Shown here: in pieces, positions 44,072 through 52,844 of the stretch
How positions within the stretch are numbered: the stretch's first letter is position 1
How the letters are laid out: every line of letters begins with the position of its first letter
Source: Stigmatella erecta
Lineage (GTDB): Bacteria; Myxococcota; Myxococcia; Myxococcales; Myxococcaceae
Direction: 5' to 3'
DNA: 64,000 bases
Assembly (NCBI RefSeq): GCF_900111745.1
Contig: NZ_FOIJ01000002.1
Location: 744,001-808,000, forward strand
Program-made: the position numbers and the translations under genes
Notes under the pieces: model-generated
The model's database searches: none
Seen by the model: only the letters and a program-made list of their open reading frames with translations
Told to the model about the DNA's origin: nothing

Positions 44072-45306
44072 GGCGAGGGGTGGATGCCCGCGGCGGCCTC
44101 GGCCCGCGCCCGGCGGCGCTCCAGCAGCCACACCGCCAGCACGCCCAGCTCGTAGCAGAGCAGCATCGGGCCAGCCATGAGGGACAGGTTCACCACGTCA
44201 CCCGTGGGCGTGAGGATGGCCGCCGCGATGAGGCACACCACGAAGGCGTGGCGCTGGTACTTGAACAGCCACCGGCTCTTCACCACGCCCACCACGCCCA
44301 GCAGCGCCATCACCAGCGGCAGCTCGAAGATGACGCCGAAGGCCAGGATGAGCACCAGCACCAGCGAGAGCTGCTCGTTCATGGTGAGCATGGGGCGCGT
44401 CCACTTCAGCGCCGCGTGCTCCGCCTGCGCCGCCGCCAGCTCCTTCTGCAGCCGCCACAGCCCCGCCAGCTCCTCGGCGCGCGTGGGAGCCCCGCCCGCG
44501 AGCAGGCTCGCGGAGCGGTCCATCGCCTCCGAGGCCGCCGCGAAGTCCTTCCGGCCAAACGCCTCCACCGCCGCCACCCGCTGCTCCACCGCCTGGCCCA
44601 GCACGGCCCGCCCGGGCGCCCCGAAGCCGTCCGCCGCGGCATCCAGCAGCTGGCCGAGCCCGTTCAGGCGCGCCGCCAGCTCCACGCTCTCGGCGGGCAC
44701 CGGCCGCGGCGCCCCGGGCTGGCCCTCGCCGGAGGCCTCCAGCGCCTCACTGGCCGACTTCGCCAGCTGGCCTGCCCGTTCCACCTCTCCCACCCGGAGG
44801 AACCGCAGGGTGTCCTCCGTCCGCAGCCGTCCCGTGTCCAGCCGGGACTCCAGCGCGGCGGTCTCCTCCTCATTGAGGAGGAACTTGAACATGGAGGGCA
44901 GCACCGCGAAGTAGCAGAACAGCGCCCCCAGGAAGAACGCCATCGAGCCCAGAAACACGAAGGGCGAGGCGAAGCGGCGCTCCTCCGGGTAGAGCCCGGG
45001 CGAGACGAAGCCCCAGATCTGCCAGAGGATGACGGGCGTGGTGAGGCAGATGCCGCAGTACACGCCCACCTTCATCAGGACGTTCAGCTCCTCGATGCCC
45101 GAGGTGTAGATGAGCGCCCGGCTCTCCGGGGGCAGCGCCGCCAGCACCGGCCGCATCAGCACGCCGAAGATGGGCTTGGCGAACAGCAGCGAGATGGTGC
45201 CCAGCACGAGCACCGCCAGGGTGCACTTCATCAAGCGCTGGCGAAGCTCCGTGAGGTGCTCCGCCAGGGACATGCGCAGATCGGGATCGAAAGAAGGAAG
45301 TGCCAA
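44068..45306 (-). CDS. tatC: Twin-arginine translocase subunit TatC with large loop insertion
   Basis: Core Tat receptor subunit. The N-terminus has SLAEHLTELRQRLM (the conserved Glu of TatC TM1) and the FGVIFELP motif (Glu328) in the later helix. The predicted length is 412 residues against about 250 for usual TatC. The extra ~150 residues (about 145-305) sit in the loop between TM3 and TM4 and are helical and Ala/Glu/Arg-rich. The first codon is TTG at 45306; ATG 45273, starting at MSLAEHL, is an alternative. It follows tatB by 2 nt and is followed by the RCK protein. Its Tat substrates in this window include the amidohydrolase, the DUF4159 protein and perhaps the dioxygenase. Confidence 0.9.
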   Translation of the reverse strand: MALPSFDPDLRMSLAEHLTELRQRLMKCTLAVLVLGTISLLFAKPIFGVLMRPVLAALPPESRALIYTSGIEELNVLMKVGVYCGICLTTPVILWQIWGFVSPGLYPEERRFASPFVFLGSMAFFLGALFCYFAVLPSMFKFLLNEEETAALESRLDTGRLRTEDTLRFLRVGEVERAGQLAKSASEALEASGEGQPGAPRPVPAESVELAARLNGLGQLLDAAADGFGAPGRAVLGQAVEQRVAAVEAFGRKDFAAASEAMDRSASLLAGGAPTRAEELAGLWRLQKELAAAQAEHAALKWTRPMLTMNEQLSLVLVLILAFGVIFELPLVMALLGVVGVVKSRWLFKYQRHAFVVCLIAAAILTPTGDVVNLSLMAGPMLLCYELGVLAVWLLERRRARAEAAAGIHPSP

Positions 45307-45308
45307 GT

Positions 45309-45785
45309 CTAGCCCTGCTTCGGCGAGTTACGGGCCACCGTACCCGGGATGGGGGCAAAGCTCGGCAGCGGCTCCTCCTGCCCCGGCTCCGCTCCATCCG
45401 CCTTCACGGCCCCGGCGGCCGGAGCCGCCTCGGCCCCTTCCGCCACCGCCACCGCATTGGGAACCGGCGCCACGCCCTCGTGCCCCAGCACCTCCGCGGG
45501 CGCAGGCAGCGCCGCCATCGCGGGCACCATGCCGGGAATCGAGGGCGCCAGGGGCGGCACGGGTGCCACGGGCGCCGGCGCGGGCCGGGCGGGCTCCTGC
45601 TGGAACTCCTGGTCCATCTGGTAGAACTCGCGCATCACCACGGTGCGCACGTCATCCGTCTGGCGCCGGAACTCGCGCAGGAACTTGCCGATACCCCGTG
45701 CCAGTTCCGGCAGCCGCTGCGGCCCAAGGATGAGCAGCGCGGCCACCAGGATGAAGATCATCTCGCCTGCGCCGATGTTGAACAT
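45309..45785 (-). CDS. tatB: Twin-arginine translocase protein TatB/TatA-like
   Basis: A 158-residue Tat component. The short N-terminal membrane helix (MFNIGAGEMIFILVAALLIL), followed by GPQRLPELARGIGKF as amphipathic helix, is canonical. The early Glu and the MFNIG start point to TatB rather than TatA. The C-terminal ~80 residues are rich in Pro and Ala and are longer than usual. The stop is 2 nt before the tatC TTG, so the genes form an operon. No separate tatA gene is seen in this window. Confidence 0.87.
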   Translation of the reverse strand: MFNIGAGEMIFILVAALLILGPQRLPELARGIGKFLREFRRQTDDVRTVVMREFYQMDQEFQQEPARPAPAPVAPVPPLAPSIPGMVPAMAALPAPAEVLGHEGVAPVPNAVAVAEGAEAAPAAGAVKADGAEPGQEEPLPSFAPIPGTVARNSPKQG

Positions 45786-45950
45786 GAACGGACGGCTCCA
45801 CGGAAGGCAGACCGAGGTTATCGCGCCCTGGCGCGGCGGGTGCAACCCACAGATGCCGGATAGCGGCCTCCTGGCACCGTGGCTGTCCGGCAGGCGGCCG
45901 GCCCCCGGCCCCGGGCAGGGGCCCCCGGCGGCCCCGGCTCCCGGGAGGGC

Positions 45951-48032
45951 TCAGACCCGGAAGCGCCGGACCTCGCCCCGGAGCACCTCGGCCTGCTTCT
46001 GGAGGTGGTCGATGGCCTCCTCCAGCTGACGCACCGAGCGCGTCTGGTGCTCGGACACGGTCTTGATGGTGTCCACCGCCTTGAGCACCTGCTCGCTGCC
46101 CTTGGTCTGCTCCTTCTGGGCGCGGTTCAGGTGGGTGACCATCTCGTTGATGCTCTCGATGGAGCGCGTGATCTGCTTGCTGCCCTGCGTCTGCTCCTGG
46201 CTGCTGCGCTGCACGTGCGCGGTGATGACCTTCATCCGCTCGGCGCTCTTGATGATCTGCTCGCTGCCCTTGGCCTGCTCGTTGGAGGCCTTGGAGATCA
46301 TCTGTACCGTCTCGGAGATGCGCTGGATGGCCGTCGTCACCTGGCGGCTGCCCCGGGCCTGCTCCACCGTGGCGCGGGCGATGGCCTTCACCATCTGCGT
46401 GGCCTTCTGGGCGCTGTCATTGATCTTCCACAGGGCCCCTTCGGCATCCCGGCCCAGCAGCACGCCCTCCTCCACGTTCTTCACGCCCTGGTTCATCACC
46501 GACACGGCGTTGCGGCTCTCCTCCTGGATGCTGCGGATGAGCTCGGCGATCTCCTTGGTGGACGCGCCCGTGCGCTCGGCCAGGTCCTTGATTTCCTCGG
46601 CCACCACCGCGAAGCCCTTGCCGTGCTCACCGGCCTGCGCGGCGATGATGGCGGCATTCAGCGCCAGGAGGTTCGTCTGCTCGGCCACGTCGTCGATGAC
46701 GTTGAGGATGTTGCCAATCTCGGAGATGCGCCGGCCCAGGCTCTCGATGACGCCCGCGGCGGTGCGGCTCGTCTCCTTGATGCGGTCGATGCCGCTGAGC
46801 GTCTTCTGCAGCGACTCCACGCCCGACTGCGCGTCCTCGGACACCTGCTCGGACAGCCGCGCCGTCTCGTTGGCGTTCGTCTCCACCTGGCCGATGGAGG
46901 AGTCCATCCGCTTGATGGACACGGAGGTCTCCTCCGTGGAGGCCGACAGGCCGGAGATGTTGGTGGCCACCTCGCGGATGGAGAAGGACATCTCCTCGAT
47001 GGCGCTCGTGGTCTCCTCCACGCTGGCCGTCATGGACTGCACGTTCTCGGCCACCTCGTCGTTCGTGGCGGCCATCTCCATGATGGAGGAGCTGCTCTGC
47101 TCGGCACTCTGGTAGAGCACCTCCACGTTCTCCGCGATGCCCCTCAGGCTCGCCAGCATCTCCACCATGGAGGTGGAGGTCTCCTCCACGCGCGACTGCA
47201 CCGTGGAGGCGCCCGAGGACACCGTGGTGCCCGTGCGCGAAATCTGCTCAATCACCCCCGCCAGGCTCTCCGACACGCCCCGCACCCGGCCCAGCGTCTC
47301 GCGCCAGCTCAGGGCGATGCGGTTGAGCGCCTCGGCCAGCTTGCCCAGCTCATCCGCCGCACCCACCTCCACGCGCCCCGTCAGGTCCGACTCCGCCAGG
47401 CGGCGCGCCATGGACATCATCGCCTCCAGGGGGTGGAGGATGAGCACCCGGGAGATGGGCAGGAAGAAGAGCATGACGATCAGCAGGCCCAGCCCGAAGA
47501 TGGCCAGCACCGTCCAGCGCAGCGAGACCACCTCGGAGGTGAGCGCGTCGGGGTTCATCGCCAGCACCACCCAGCCGGTCCCGTTGTCCAGCGGCTCGAC
47601 GATGAGCCGGGTGCCCCCTGCCAGCTCGGGATCCGTGCCCATGCGGTTGCGCAGCAGGTGCTCGGTGGCCAGCTCCACGCCCTCCGGGCGCCGGCCGCTG
47701 GAGGCCACGAAGTCGCCCTTGCGATCGAGCAGCGCGGCGAACTGGACGTCCTCCTCGCCCCGGAGCGGCTCGAAGAGCCCCTGCAGGTGCTCGCCGGGCT
47801 TGATCTCCAGCTTCTGGCTGAAGACCAGGCGGGCGAGCTGCTGGGCCTTCAGGTGCCCGTGTTTGGAGAGATCCCTGTCGAGGAAGTCCTCCACCCGCTC
47901 CTGCACCACGAAGGCCAGCACGAGGAACAGGACAGCCTGCGCCAGGGTGAAGTACCCGAAGAGAACGCCTCGAAGACCCAATCTCTGAAAGCGGCGAGCC
48001 AAGGGCCGCAATCTACGGAGGGAATCCGACAA
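45951..48032 (-). CDS. Methyl-accepting chemotaxis protein
   Basis: A transmembrane chemoreceptor of about 693 residues. There is one TM helix near the N-terminus (about 25-45), an extracytoplasmic sensor of ~150 residues and a second TM helix (SLRWTVLAIFGLGLLIVMLFF, about 175-195). A HAMP domain follows, then a long coiled-coil signalling domain with the conserved hairpin tip EEIKDLAERTGASTKEIAEL. The start is uncertain: the first ATG lies inside the sensor, so I used TTG 48032, which is the first plausible start with no clear ribosome-binding site. No other chemotaxis gene is adjacent, so the associated pathway (for example Frz or a Che system) is unknown. Confidence 0.87.
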   Translation of the reverse strand: MSDSLRRLRPLARRFQRLGLRGVLFGYFTLAQAVLFLVLAFVVQERVEDFLDRDLSKHGHLKAQQLARLVFSQKLEIKPGEHLQGLFEPLRGEEDVQFAALLDRKGDFVASSGRRPEGVELATEHLLRNRMGTDPELAGGTRLIVEPLDNGTGWVVLAMNPDALTSEVVSLRWTVLAIFGLGLLIVMLFFLPISRVLILHPLEAMMSMARRLAESDLTGRVEVGAADELGKLAEALNRIALSWRETLGRVRGVSESLAGVIEQISRTGTTVSSGASTVQSRVEETSTSMVEMLASLRGIAENVEVLYQSAEQSSSSIMEMAATNDEVAENVQSMTASVEETTSAIEEMSFSIREVATNISGLSASTEETSVSIKRMDSSIGQVETNANETARLSEQVSEDAQSGVESLQKTLSGIDRIKETSRTAAGVIESLGRRISEIGNILNVIDDVAEQTNLLALNAAIIAAQAGEHGKGFAVVAEEIKDLAERTGASTKEIAELIRSIQEESRNAVSVMNQGVKNVEEGVLLGRDAEGALWKINDSAQKATQMVKAIARATVEQARGSRQVTTAIQRISETVQMISKASNEQAKGSEQIIKSAERMKVITAHVQRSSQEQTQGSKQITRSIESINEMVTHLNRAQKEQTKGSEQVLKAVDTIKTVSEHQTRSVRQLEEAIDHLQKQAEVLRGEVRRFRV

Positions 48033-48149
48033 AGGGCAAGGAACGGGAAGGTCCCCTTCCCACCGGGAGGGTAAGATTCGAGGATACCCGTGGCACCACC
48101 CTCCGCGGCGAGTAGGTCCCGGGTTGCCGACGCTCCGAGTTTGCCCGCC

Positions 48150-49178
48150 ATGACGCTTCCAACCCTCCTCTTCACGGATCCCCTCTTCCTCCAGCACGAC
48201 CCGGGCCCGGGACACCCCGAAAGCCCCGCCCGGCTCCGGAGCATCCTCTCGGTGCTCGCCCGGGCGCCGGTGGCGGGAACCCAGGTGCGCGCCCCCCGCT
48301 CGGCCACCCCGGCGGAGCTGGCCTCCGTGCACACCCCCGAGCTGCGCCACGCCCTGCTGGAGATGGCGGGACAGCAGGGGCAGATCGACGCGGACACCCG
48401 CGTCTCCCCGGACAGCTACGACGCGGCCATCCTGGCCGCCGGGGCGGCGGTGGGCGCCGTGGAGGAAGTCATGGCGGGCCGGGCGCGCAACGCGTTCGCG
48501 CTGGTGCGCCCCCCCGGGCACCACGCCGAGCCGGGGCAGGCCATGGGCTTCTGCCTCTTCAACAACGTGGCCATCGCCGCCGAGGCGGGGCGGAAGCTGG
48601 GCGCCGAGCGCGTGCTGGTGCTCGACTGGGACGTGCACCACGGCAACGGCACCCAGGCCGCCTTCGAGTCCCGGCGGGACGTGCTCTACCAGTCCGTGCA
48701 CCAGTACCCCTACTACCCGGGCACGGGGGCGCCGCACGAGGTGGGACAGGGCGCGGGCGAGGGCTTCACCGTCAACTGCGGGCTGCCCGGCGGCGCGACG
48801 GACGCGGACTACCGGTCCATCTTCGAGGATCTGCTGCTGCCCGTCGCGGACGCGTTCCAGCCGCAGCTCGTGCTGGTGTCCGCGGGGTTTGATCCGCACC
48901 GGAGCGATCCCATCGGCGGCATGATGGCGACCGAGCGGGGCTTCGCCGCGATGTGCTCCGCGGTCCGGTCCCTGGCCGAGCGCGTGTGCGGGGGGAAGCT
49001 GGTCCTGGTGATGGAGGGAGGCTATTCGCTGGAGGGGCTGTCCCAGTCCGTCCATGCCTGCACCGAGGTGCTCGCGGGCCGCCAGGACTCCTTCCCGAAG
49101 GGGGACACGTCCCCGGACGCGGCCCAGGCCATCGCGCGGAGCCGCGCGGCGCTGCGGCCCTACTGGTCCTGCCTCTGA
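48150..49178 (+). CDS. Histone-deacetylase-superfamily enzyme
   Basis: A 342-residue zinc-dependent deacetylase of the acetoin-utilisation/HDAC-like class. Zinc and active-site residues are clear: the His pair in PPGHHAEPG (124-125), Asp161 and His163 in LDWDVHHGNG, the Asp in SAGFDPH and the Tyr in EGGYSLEG. It probably deacetylates acetyl-lysine or polyamines; the actual substrate is unknown. It uses the ATG at 48150, divergent from the chemoreceptor. It ends 4 nt before the convergent response-regulator gene. Confidence 0.92.
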   Translation: MTLPTLLFTDPLFLQHDPGPGHPESPARLRSILSVLARAPVAGTQVRAPRSATPAELASVHTPELRHALLEMAGQQGQIDADTRVSPDSYDAAILAAGAAVGAVEEVMAGRARNAFALVRPPGHHAEPGQAMGFCLFNNVAIAAEAGRKLGAERVLVLDWDVHHGNGTQAAFESRRDVLYQSVHQYPYYPGTGAPHEVGQGAGEGFTVNCGLPGGATDADYRSIFEDLLLPVADAFQPQLVLVSAGFDPHRSDPIGGMMATERGFAAMCSAVRSLAERVCGGKLVLVMEGGYSLEGLSQSVHACTEVLAGRQDSFPKGDTSPDAAQAIARSRAALRPYWSCL

Positions 49179-49182
49179 CGGC

Positions 49183-49590
49183 TCACCACGAGGCCATGCT
49201 CGCCGGCTCCGGCGGATCCTCCGGGGAGGCGAACCGCTCCACCGTGTGCAGCAGGTCATCGAGGTCCACGGGCTTGCGCAGGTAGCCCGCGGCGCCCAGC
49301 CGCGCCACGTCCCGGGAGCTGACGCCCTGCCCCGAGACGACCACCACCGGGATGGAGGCGAGCTCCACGTCGGAGCTCTGCTGGGCCCGGAAGGCCCAGC
49401 CGCTGACGTCGGGCATCATCAGATCCAACAGGATGAGCTCCGGGCGCAGCCCCCCCTTGAGCTGCTCCAGCGCCTCGCGGCCATCGTGCGCGACGGCCAC
49501 GTGATACCCCTCCATCTCCAGCGCGTCTTGGAGCGCGAGCAAGATGTCATGATCGTCGTCGACGACAAGCAAACCGCTCGAATGCTCCAT
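49183..49590 (-). CDS. Single-domain response regulator
   Basis: A 135-residue receiver. All key residues are intact: Asp11/Asp12, the phospho-acceptor Asp56 (LILLDLMMP) and Lys106 in YLRKPVDLDD. No output domain, so it works through protein contacts. GGAGAGG precedes the ATG. It is divergent from a soluble GAF histidine kinase 195 bp away, which makes that kinase a candidate partner. Confidence 0.88.
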   Translation of the reverse strand: MEHSSGLLVVDDDHDILLALQDALEMEGYHVAVAHDGREALEQLKGGLRPELILLDLMMPDVSGWAFRAQQSSDVELASIPVVVVSGQGVSSRDVARLGAAGYLRKPVDLDDLLHTVERFASPEDPPEPASMASW

Positions 49591-49756
49591 GGGCCTCTCC
49601 TTTGCTTCCACTGACGGTGACGACGGTGGAGGGCAGGTGCCACCCCACAACGCGCAGGGCGCTCAGCAAGGGGGCGAGCGGCGCCCGCTCTTCGGGCATT
49701 GCTTTCCATCCGGCCAGGAGCGCCACGGCACACCCGGCGAAGCATCCTTATCTAGA

Positions 49757-49780
49757 AAAGGGACGGAGCTTTCCCTTTTG
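49757..49780. promoter_or_regulatory. Perfect 8-bp inverted repeat before the kinase gene
   Basis: AAAAGGGA at 49757-49764 and TCCCTTTT at 49773-49780, separated by 8 bp, ending 5 nt before the start codon at 49786. It could be an operator, or a hairpin that limits ribosome access to the start codon. Confidence 0.45.
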
Positions 49781-49785
49781 GACAG

Positions 49786-51678
49786 ATGGCACCCATGCAC
49801 CCCATGACCAGCGCTTTTCCCGAGAACGAGATGGACCGGCGGGTGGCGCAGGAGGCCAGCGCACCGGAGCCAGCCGGGGGCGAACACGCCGAACACGCCC
49901 TGCGATTGCTCGCGGAGGTGGGCCGCCTGCTCTCCGTTCAGCGGGGCGGTTTGAAGCCCGTCCTGCGGCGGATTGCCCGGTTGACAACCTCGGGCCTGGC
50001 CACCTTCTGCCTGATGCAACTGGTGCGCCCCAATGGCCAGCTCGAGCGGGTGGCCCTGGCCCACCAGGACCCCGAGGCCGAAGCCCAGCTTCGGGCCCTG
50101 CCGCACCCGTTTGCCGAGGACAGCACCTGCAGCCCCCTGGTGGATGCGCTCCACAGCGGCACCTCGCAGCTGCTCGTGGACTACCCCTTGGAGATCCGGC
50201 GGCGGCTGACCGTGTTGCCCGAGCACCTCGCCCAGCTGGAACGGCTGGATCCCCGCTCCCTGATGGTGGTGCCGCTCGTGGGCCACCGGCGCGTCCTCGG
50301 CCTGATGCTGCTGGCCCGCGGTGGCACCCTGCCCCCGTTTGATGCCACGGACCTCATCGTCGCCGAGGAGCTGGCCCGGAGCATCGCCGTCGCGCTCGAC
50401 GACTCCCGCCTGCTGCGGGAGGCCCGGCGCGCCGAGCGTCGGGCCCGGTTCCTGGCCCGCTCCAGCCGCGTGCTCGCCGGTTCACTCGACTACCGCGCCA
50501 CGCTGGACCAGGTCGCCCGGCTCGCGGTGCCGGCCGTGGCGGACCTGTGCGCGGTGGACATGCTCGAGGGGGACGGGAGCATCAGCCGGCTCGCCGTGGC
50601 CCACCGGCACCCCGAGCAGACCTCCCGCGTCTGGGAGCTGGCGCACCGCTGGCCCTCGCACCTGGAGGACCTGTATGGCCCCGGGCGGGTCATCCGCACG
50701 GGCGAGCCCGAGCTGCGCAGCGAAGTGCCGGACACGGGCCTGCCCCGCGCCGCTCGGGACGCCGAGCACCTGCACCACCTGCGCGGCCTGGAGCTGGAGT
50801 CCTACCTGGTGGCGCCCCTGAAGGCCCGGGGCCGCACCCTGGGGGCCATCACCTTCGCCTATACGGGCTCACACCGCTCCTACCGCCGCTCGGACCTGCG
50901 GCTGGCGATGGAGCTGGCGGCCCGCGCGGGCCTGGCCGTGGACAACGCCCTGCTGTACGGCGCCTCGCAAGAGGCGGTGCGGCTGCGGGACGAGTTCCTC
51001 GCCGTCGCCTCGCACGAGCTGAAGACGCCGCTCACCCCCCTCAACCTGCGGCTGCAGAGCCTGCGGCGGGAGCTGGACCGCCGGGGGAGCACGCCCGTGA
51101 ATCCCGCCCGGGTCCAGGAGCACGTGGCGGCGCTCCAGCGGCAGTGCAAGCGGCTGGGCACGCTGGTGGACAGCCTGCTGGATGTCTCGCGCCTGGAGGC
51201 GGGCGTGCTGGTGCTGGACCGGGAGTCCCTGGACCTGACGGCGCTGGTGCGCGACGTCATCAGCCGGTTCTCGGCCCAGGCGGCGCGCACGGGCACCCCC
51301 CTGGATGTCCAGGCCACGGGGCCCATCGTGGGCAACTGGGACCGGGTGCGGCTGGAGCAGGTGGTGAGCAGCCTGGTGAGCAACGCGCTCAAGTACGGCA
51401 TGGGCCACCCGGTCCACATCCAGATCGAGCAAGGCCCCGCGGGGGCCCGCCTCACGGTGCGCGATGAGGGCATTGGCATCCCCCCGGAGCACCTGCCGCG
51501 CATCTTCGAGCGGTTCGAGCGGGCGGTCTCCGCGGAGCACTTCGGAGGCCTGGGGCTGGGGCTCTACCTCACGCGCCACCTCGTCGAGGCGCTCGGAGGC
51601 ACCATCCACGCCACCAGCGAGCTGGGCCGGGGCGCCACCTTCCAGGTGGAGCTCCCCCTGGCCGCACCCACGTCTTGA
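49786..51678 (+). CDS. Cytoplasmic GAF-domain sensor histidine kinase
   Basis: A 630-residue histidine kinase with no membrane helix. Two GAF-like sensor regions are present (about 40-210 and 230-390). The dimerisation and phospho-acceptor helix has the H-box FLAVASHELKTPLTPL (His410). The catalytic domain has N-box SNALKY, G1 RDEGIGIP and G2 FGGLGLGLY. The start is not settled: ATGs at 49786, 49795 and 49804 are possible. The gene is divergent from the single-domain response regulator. An SDR gene follows 57 nt later. Confidence 0.9.
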   Translation: MAPMHPMTSAFPENEMDRRVAQEASAPEPAGGEHAEHALRLLAEVGRLLSVQRGGLKPVLRRIARLTTSGLATFCLMQLVRPNGQLERVALAHQDPEAEAQLRALPHPFAEDSTCSPLVDALHSGTSQLLVDYPLEIRRRLTVLPEHLAQLERLDPRSLMVVPLVGHRRVLGLMLLARGGTLPPFDATDLIVAEELARSIAVALDDSRLLREARRAERRARFLARSSRVLAGSLDYRATLDQVARLAVPAVADLCAVDMLEGDGSISRLAVAHRHPEQTSRVWELAHRWPSHLEDLYGPGRVIRTGEPELRSEVPDTGLPRAARDAEHLHHLRGLELESYLVAPLKARGRTLGAITFAYTGSHRSYRRSDLRLAMELAARAGLAVDNALLYGASQEAVRLRDEFLAVASHELKTPLTPLNLRLQSLRRELDRRGSTPVNPARVQEHVAALQRQCKRLGTLVDSLLDVSRLEAGVLVLDRESLDLTALVRDVISRFSAQAARTGTPLDVQATGPIVGNWDRVRLEQVVSSLVSNALKYGMGHPVHIQIEQGPAGARLTVRDEGIGIPPEHLPRIFERFERAVSAEHFGGLGLGLYLTRHLVEALGGTIHATSELGRGATFQVELPLAAPTS

Positions 51679-51735
51679 CGTGTCCCCGCCCCTGGCCCAG
51701 CGTGCCCGCCACAACTGGCAGCCAGGGACGGGAAC

Positions 51736-52497
51736 ATGAAGCAGATGACATACGGAACGGCGTTGGTCACCGGAGCCTCCAGCGGTCTGGGGCGGGGATT
51801 GGCCCTGTGGCTCGCCCGGCGGGGCACACGCGTGTTCGCCGCGGCCCGGCGGCAGGAGCCGCTTCAGGCCCTGGCCCAGGAGGCGCGGGCCGCCGGCGCC
51901 ACCCTGGAGCCCGTGGAGATGGACGTGGCCCAGGCGGACGCCACGGTCGAGCGCATCCGCCAGCTCGACGCGGCCTGTGGGGGACTGGACCTGGTGGTGG
52001 CCAACGCCGGCATGGGCGGGCCCACCCCCGGCAAGCAGTTTCCCTGGGAGTTCACCAAGCAGATGATCGACACCAACGTCACCGGCGCGGTGGCGACGCT
52101 GGGCGCGGTGCTGCCCCAGATGGTGGAGCGCGGCCGGGGCCACCTGGTGGGAATCTCCAGCCTCGCGGCGTTCCGGGGCCTCCCCACCCGCGCGGCCTAC
52201 TCCGCCTCGAAGATCTTCCTCTCCTCCTTCATGGAGAGCCTGCGCGTGGACCTGCGCGGCACGGGCGTGCGCAGCACCTGCATCTACCCCGGCTGGGTGA
52301 AGAGCGAAATCACCGCGAAGAACACCTTCCCCATGCCCTTCCTGATGGAGACGAAGGATGCGGTGGAGCGCATGGGCCACGCCATCCTGCGCGGCGAGCC
52401 CGTCTACTCCTTCCCCTGGCAGATGACGCGCTTCATGCAGGTGCTCCACGCCCTGCCCAACCCCCTCTTCGATGCCTTGATGAGTCGGCGCCGCTGA
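51736..52497 (+). CDS. Short-chain dehydrogenase/reductase
   Basis: A 253-residue NAD(P)-dependent oxidoreductase. The cofactor motif GASSGLGRGLA is at the N-terminus, NAG follows in VVANAGMGG, and the catalytic Ser-Tyr-Lys is in SSLAAFRGLPTRAAYSASK. The length matches classical SDR enzymes. The substrate is not predictable. It is transcribed after the histidine kinase. Confidence 0.9.
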   Translation: MKQMTYGTALVTGASSGLGRGLALWLARRGTRVFAAARRQEPLQALAQEARAAGATLEPVEMDVAQADATVERIRQLDAACGGLDLVVANAGMGGPTPGKQFPWEFTKQMIDTNVTGAVATLGAVLPQMVERGRGHLVGISSLAAFRGLPTRAAYSASKIFLSSFMESLRVDLRGTGVRSTCIYPGWVKSEITAKNTFPMPFLMETKDAVERMGHAILRGEPVYSFPWQMTRFMQVLHALPNPLFDALMSRRR

Positions 52498-52619
52498 GCG
52501 GGCCGCGCGACGGGCTCCCGGCCAGCCCAGCGCCTGGAGCGCCGGCCGCCGGACAGACGGCCGCCTGGAAAAAGGTAATGCCTGCTTGCCGGGGAGGCAC
52601 CGGCGGTTATCTCGAAGAG

Positions 52620-52820
52620 ATGACTGGTTTCCATCCGCAAGCCGAGGTGAGCGAGTACACGATTCCCGAGGGATGCCCGGCGTGCGCCGCCGACCTGCCC
52701 GTCCGGGTGTCCGCGAAGGGCCCCCTGGCGGTGTGCAGCCACTGCCACTGGATTGGACGGCCCGTGCTGACCGTCACCCACAAGGGCCTGCAAGTGAGCG
52801 TGAAGGCCTCGCGCGCCTGA
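52620..52820 (+). CDS. Small zinc-ribbon protein (66 residues)
   Basis: A 66-residue protein with two CxxC pairs, CPAC at 19-22 and CSHC at 39-42, typical of a zinc ribbon. Beta strands precede and follow (ADLPVRVS, VLTVTH). It starts at ATG 52620 after a GAAGAG site. No family is recognised; zinc-ribbon proteins of this kind often act as nucleic-acid or protein adaptors. Confidence 0.65.
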   Translation: MTGFHPQAEVSEYTIPEGCPACAADLPVRVSAKGPLAVCSHCHWIGRPVLTVTHKGLQVSVKASRA

Positions 52821-52844
52821 GGTGCTGGATGCGGGTGAAGGCCC

